NCBI GenBank assembly: GCA_015486815.1
Contig: WFQY01000124.1
Coordinates: 1 to 17,901 of the forward strand
From: Phycisphaerae bacterium
Lineage (GTDB): Bacteria; Planctomycetota; Phycisphaerae; JAAYCJ01
DNA: 17,901 nucleotides
Reading direction: 5' to 3'
A program made the position numbers and the translations under genes. A model generated the notes under the pieces. The model made no database searches, was not told the DNA's origin, and saw only the letters and a list, made by a program, of their open reading frames with translations. Below, piece after piece: positions 15,986 through 17,901 of the stretch (positions within the stretch are counted from its first letter, which is position 1; every line of letters starts with the position of its first letter).

Positions 15986-17070
15986 TATCTATCGTTCTTT
16001 TTCTGATAGTTTCGAATATACCGCATCAGCGTATCGAGAAACTGTTGCGGCTTGATACGTTCAACTCGTTTACCATCGATATAAATAAACCCGCATTCTT
16101 TTCCTGCAATAAGCGCAATGTCAGCGTCCGCTGCTTCGCCAGGCCCGTTAACGATGCAACCCATAATTGCAACTTTTATCGGCTTATGAACCTTTCGCAA
16201 CCTTGCCTCGATGCGAGCAGCGAGTTTTGGAAGATCCACTTCGCATCGTCCGCAAGTCGGACAGCAGATAAGCTCGGGCACGGAAAATTTTCGTAGCCCG
16301 AGAGCTGAAAGAATTTCCCTGCCGACATAAACTTCTTCCACCGGATCGCCGCTTAGCGATACTCTTATCGTATCCCCTATACCCTCCGCCAACAGAATAC
16401 TCATCGCTGACGCAGAGCGTATCGCACCCGTCGAAATAGTTCCCGCGTGTGTCAACCCCAGATGTAGCGGATATTCATATCGCCTATTAAGCTCACGATA
16501 TATATCTATCGTTTCCGTAACCGAAGGACTCTTAGCTGATAGAACAAGATTTTCAAATCGATTTTTCTCAAAGAAAGATACATATTCGTCAAGCTCCTTG
16601 AAAATCAATTTCAATAATTGTTCTCGCGAAATTTTCCGCTTCAGTTCGTTCGCTGTTCTTATCGAGCCAGCATTGATTCCGATACGTATCGGAATATTGC
16701 AACTACGGGCAGCTGATATTACCCTTTTAAGTTTACGCCTATCGCGCAAATTTCCCGGATTCAAACGAAGTTTATCTGCCCCTGCTTCGATCGCTTCCAT
16801 CGCCCGATCGAAATGAAAATGCACATCCGCAACGATAGGCACGCTTACTTGTTTGATAATTTCTTTTAACGCAGATGTATCCTTTCGCGTCGGTACCGCT
16901 ACACGGACAATTTCCGCACCTGCTTTCGTCAGCTTCACAATCTGCTTTACCGTCGCATCGATATTGTGAGTCAATGTATTCGTCATCGACTGAATACTAA
17001 TCTCGCTGTCAGCTCCTATGGCGACATCGCCTACCATAATCTTTTTTTTCTTTTTTCCGGTGATTTTCAT
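15985..17070 (-). CDS. ispG: 4-hydroxy-3-methylbut-2-en-1-yl diphosphate synthase (MEP pathway)
   Basis: IspG (GcpE) converts 2-C-methyl-D-erythritol 2,4-cyclodiphosphate to HMBPP, the penultimate step of the MEP isoprenoid pathway, in the cytoplasm. The 361 aa is normal for the short bacterial form without the extra plant/chlamydial insert. Landmarks are IQSMTNT (26-32), the TIM-barrel strands VADVHFHFDRA (80-90) and LRLNPGN (101-107), GINAGSI (131-137), GLTHAG (205-210), and the C-terminal [4Fe-4S] domain. There CPTCGR (270-275) and GCIVNGPGEA (304-313) supply Cys270, Cys273, Cys305 and Glu312. The start lies two bases after the stop of the D-lyxose isomerase-like gene, with no clear Shine-Dalgarno sequence, so reinitiation is likely. 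Codons 5-10 include two A-runs encoding five lysines in a row. Assignment is secure. Confidence 0.96.
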   Translation of the reverse strand: MKITGKKKKKIMVGDVAIGADSEISIQSMTNTLTHNIDATVKQIVKLTKAGAEIVRVAVPTRKDTSALKEIIKQVSVPIVADVHFHFDRAMEAIEAGADKLRLNPGNLRDRRKLKRVISAARSCNIPIRIGINAGSIRTANELKRKISREQLLKLIFKELDEYVSFFEKNRFENLVLSAKSPSVTETIDIYRELNRRYEYPLHLGLTHAGTISTGAIRSASAMSILLAEGIGDTIRVSLSGDPVEEVYVGREILSALGLRKFSVPELICCPTCGRCEVDLPKLAARIEARLRKVHKPIKVAIMGCIVNGPGEAADADIALIAGKECGFIYIDGKRVERIKPQQFLDTLMRYIRNYQKKNDR

Positions 17071-17072
17071 TA

Positions 17073-17606
17073 TTACACACGTCTTATATTCGGGTCTGTA
17101 AATATATCAAGCTCGTCTCTCGATTGCGTCGAAAATTCCGACACTACCGCACCTTCCGGGCCAGCTTGAAACCAATGCAGCGTATTAGGCTCAAGTGTAT
17201 ATTGCTCGCCAGGCTTTAAGACAACCTCGTGCCAAACGGTAAAGTATTGTTTGTATTTCTCCGGCACTTTAGCCTTTGGCGCCAGCGTCGGTTCTCCCGG
17301 CACATACAGATAAACCTCACCCCACCTGCAGCGAAAAGTCTCTTCCTTGCCGGGATTATCATCAAAAGGTGGATGGCGATGTTCCGGACAAATCTGCCAT
17401 TCGAACAACACTAACTCTTTCGCACAGCAGCGATTGGTATTGACATAAACGACAATTTCCAATCCGATATGCTCCAAATCATTCAAGCCAAGGTCAGCTA
17501 TTTCGATTTGACGCTTTTCATCTTCTCTTAAAACGATACCAGCCCGCTCGAAATAGCTAAGCGTTTTTTGACGTATCTGCTCGGGTGAATAGTTTTTTTC
17601 AGCCAT
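17073..17606 (-). CDS. D-lyxose isomerase-like cupin sugar isomerase
   Basis: The 177-aa protein matches the cupin D-lyxose ketol-isomerase family, which interconverts D-lyxose and D-xylulose (and often D-mannose/D-fructose) with a divalent metal. Likely metal ligands are His76 and His78 in CPEHRHPP, Glu89 in GKEETFRCRWGEVYLY and His144 in NTLHWFQAG. Their spacing (2, 11, 55) is that of the short Bacillus-type enzymes as I recall them. The length is also that of the short form. A strong AAGGAG (17615-17620, read on the - strand) precedes the ATG by eight bases and abuts the stop codon of the J-domain gene. Which sugar it uses in the cell is not shown; no sugar kinase, transporter or regulator is in the window. 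Confidence 0.88.
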   Translation of the reverse strand: MAEKNYSPEQIRQKTLSYFERAGIVLREDEKRQIEIADLGLNDLEHIGLEIVVYVNTNRCCAKELVLFEWQICPEHRHPPFDDNPGKEETFRCRWGEVYLYVPGEPTLAPKAKVPEKYKQYFTVWHEVVLKPGEQYTLEPNTLHWFQAGPEGAVVSEFSTQSRDELDIFTDPNIRRV

Positions 17607-17611
17607 CGTAT

Positions 17612-17901
17612 TTACTCCTTATCCGAAAAGTAATTTTCTCGCCACCATGCAAAATATCCCCACGGATTGTCAAGCCGATATTTGCCATCTGTTGATAGCT
17701 TTTCTTCCGTGAGTTTATCTTCCTGTTCGAGTTCGTCGCAACCTTTGCCTTCAAGCAAAAATTTATACGCACAGTTTATCAAAATGAATTGCTTATGAGC
17801 CTGCGGATCATCTTTGTTATGATCTGGATGATACGCCAAGCTCTTTTCCCGCCACGCACGTTTTATTTCATCGATGCCCGCCGACTCACTCACACCGAGA
17901 A
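17612..17901 (-). CDS. J-domain (DnaJ-like) protein, 5' end outside the window
   Basis: The visible 96 codons carry the core of a J-domain: LGVSESAGIDEIKRAWREKS (helix I end and helix II), the diagnostic HPD in AYHPDHNKDD, and helix III (AHKQFILINCAYKFLLEG). The frame stays open to the window edge, and the residues before the in-frame GTG at 17893 read LG, the conserved end of the D/N-Y-Y-x-x-LG opening. That GTG is therefore not the true start and the gene begins beyond 17901. J-domains stimulate Hsp70 (DnaK) ATPase. The short tail (about 50 residues, with NPWGYFAWWRENYF) is not the Gly/Phe or zinc-finger region of DnaJ itself, so this is a small specialised J-protein. Its client is unknown. 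It is the first visible gene of the operon with the sugar isomerase. Confidence 0.85.
   Translation of the reverse strand, partial: LGVSESAGIDEIKRAWREKSLAYHPDHNKDDPQAHKQFILINCAYKFLLEGKGCDELEQEDKLTEEKLSTDGKYRLDNPWGYFAWWRENYFSDKE

Overview
The window carries eleven supportable features at gene scale: ten protein-coding genes (one cut by the window edge) and one long inverted repeat. Five genes on the + strand (54-14320) face five-gene-scale housekeeping content on the - strand (14435-17901, four genes). No RNA gene, insertion sequence, CRISPR array or origin was seen, and no gene-free stretch exceeds about 165 bases. The DNA is moderately AT-rich. The organism is a Gram-negative-type bacterium with lipoproteins, MEP-pathway isoprenoid synthesis and an oxygen-sensitive Fe-S serine dehydratase, which suggests an anaerobe. 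Very large FG-GAP/Ig-like lipoproteins beside a C-terminally anchored subtilisin suggest Planctomycetota (perhaps Phycisphaerae), but this is a low-confidence inference from style, not from a marker gene.

Left part (54-2961): two tightly coupled genes. The first is an exported protein with a calcineurin-like phosphoesterase fold whose metal ligands are nearly all replaced. The second is a PurM/HypE-like 'AIR synthase-related' protein of unknown substrate. Only one base separates them.

Centre (3021-14320): a probable three-gene secreted module behind a near-consensus sigma-70 promoter (3021-3049). It has two paralogous giant lipoproteins (1123 and 1740 aa) followed by a subtilisin-like protease (817 aa) with an intact catalytic triad, three C-terminal Ig-like domains, an acidic linker and a C-terminal membrane helix preceded by Cys. 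Both lipoproteins have Ig-like repeats followed by one seven-bladed integrin-alpha-like (FG-GAP) beta-propeller. The second equals the first plus three extra N-terminal Ig-like repeats and a Calx-beta region inserted into the propeller between blades 2 and 3. This module is the most interesting part of the window: it looks like a cell-surface, calcium-dependent binding apparatus with its own processing protease. That function is inference.

Right part (14435-17901, - strand, read right to left): a J-domain protein (cut by the window edge), a cupin-type D-lyxose isomerase-like protein, IspG of the MEP pathway, and a single-chain L-serine dehydratase with an internal ACT domain. Gaps are 5 bases, 2 bases and a 1-base stop/start overlap, so this is an operon. 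A long near-perfect inverted repeat (14370-14410) sits between the two converging gene blocks and may terminate transcription from both sides.
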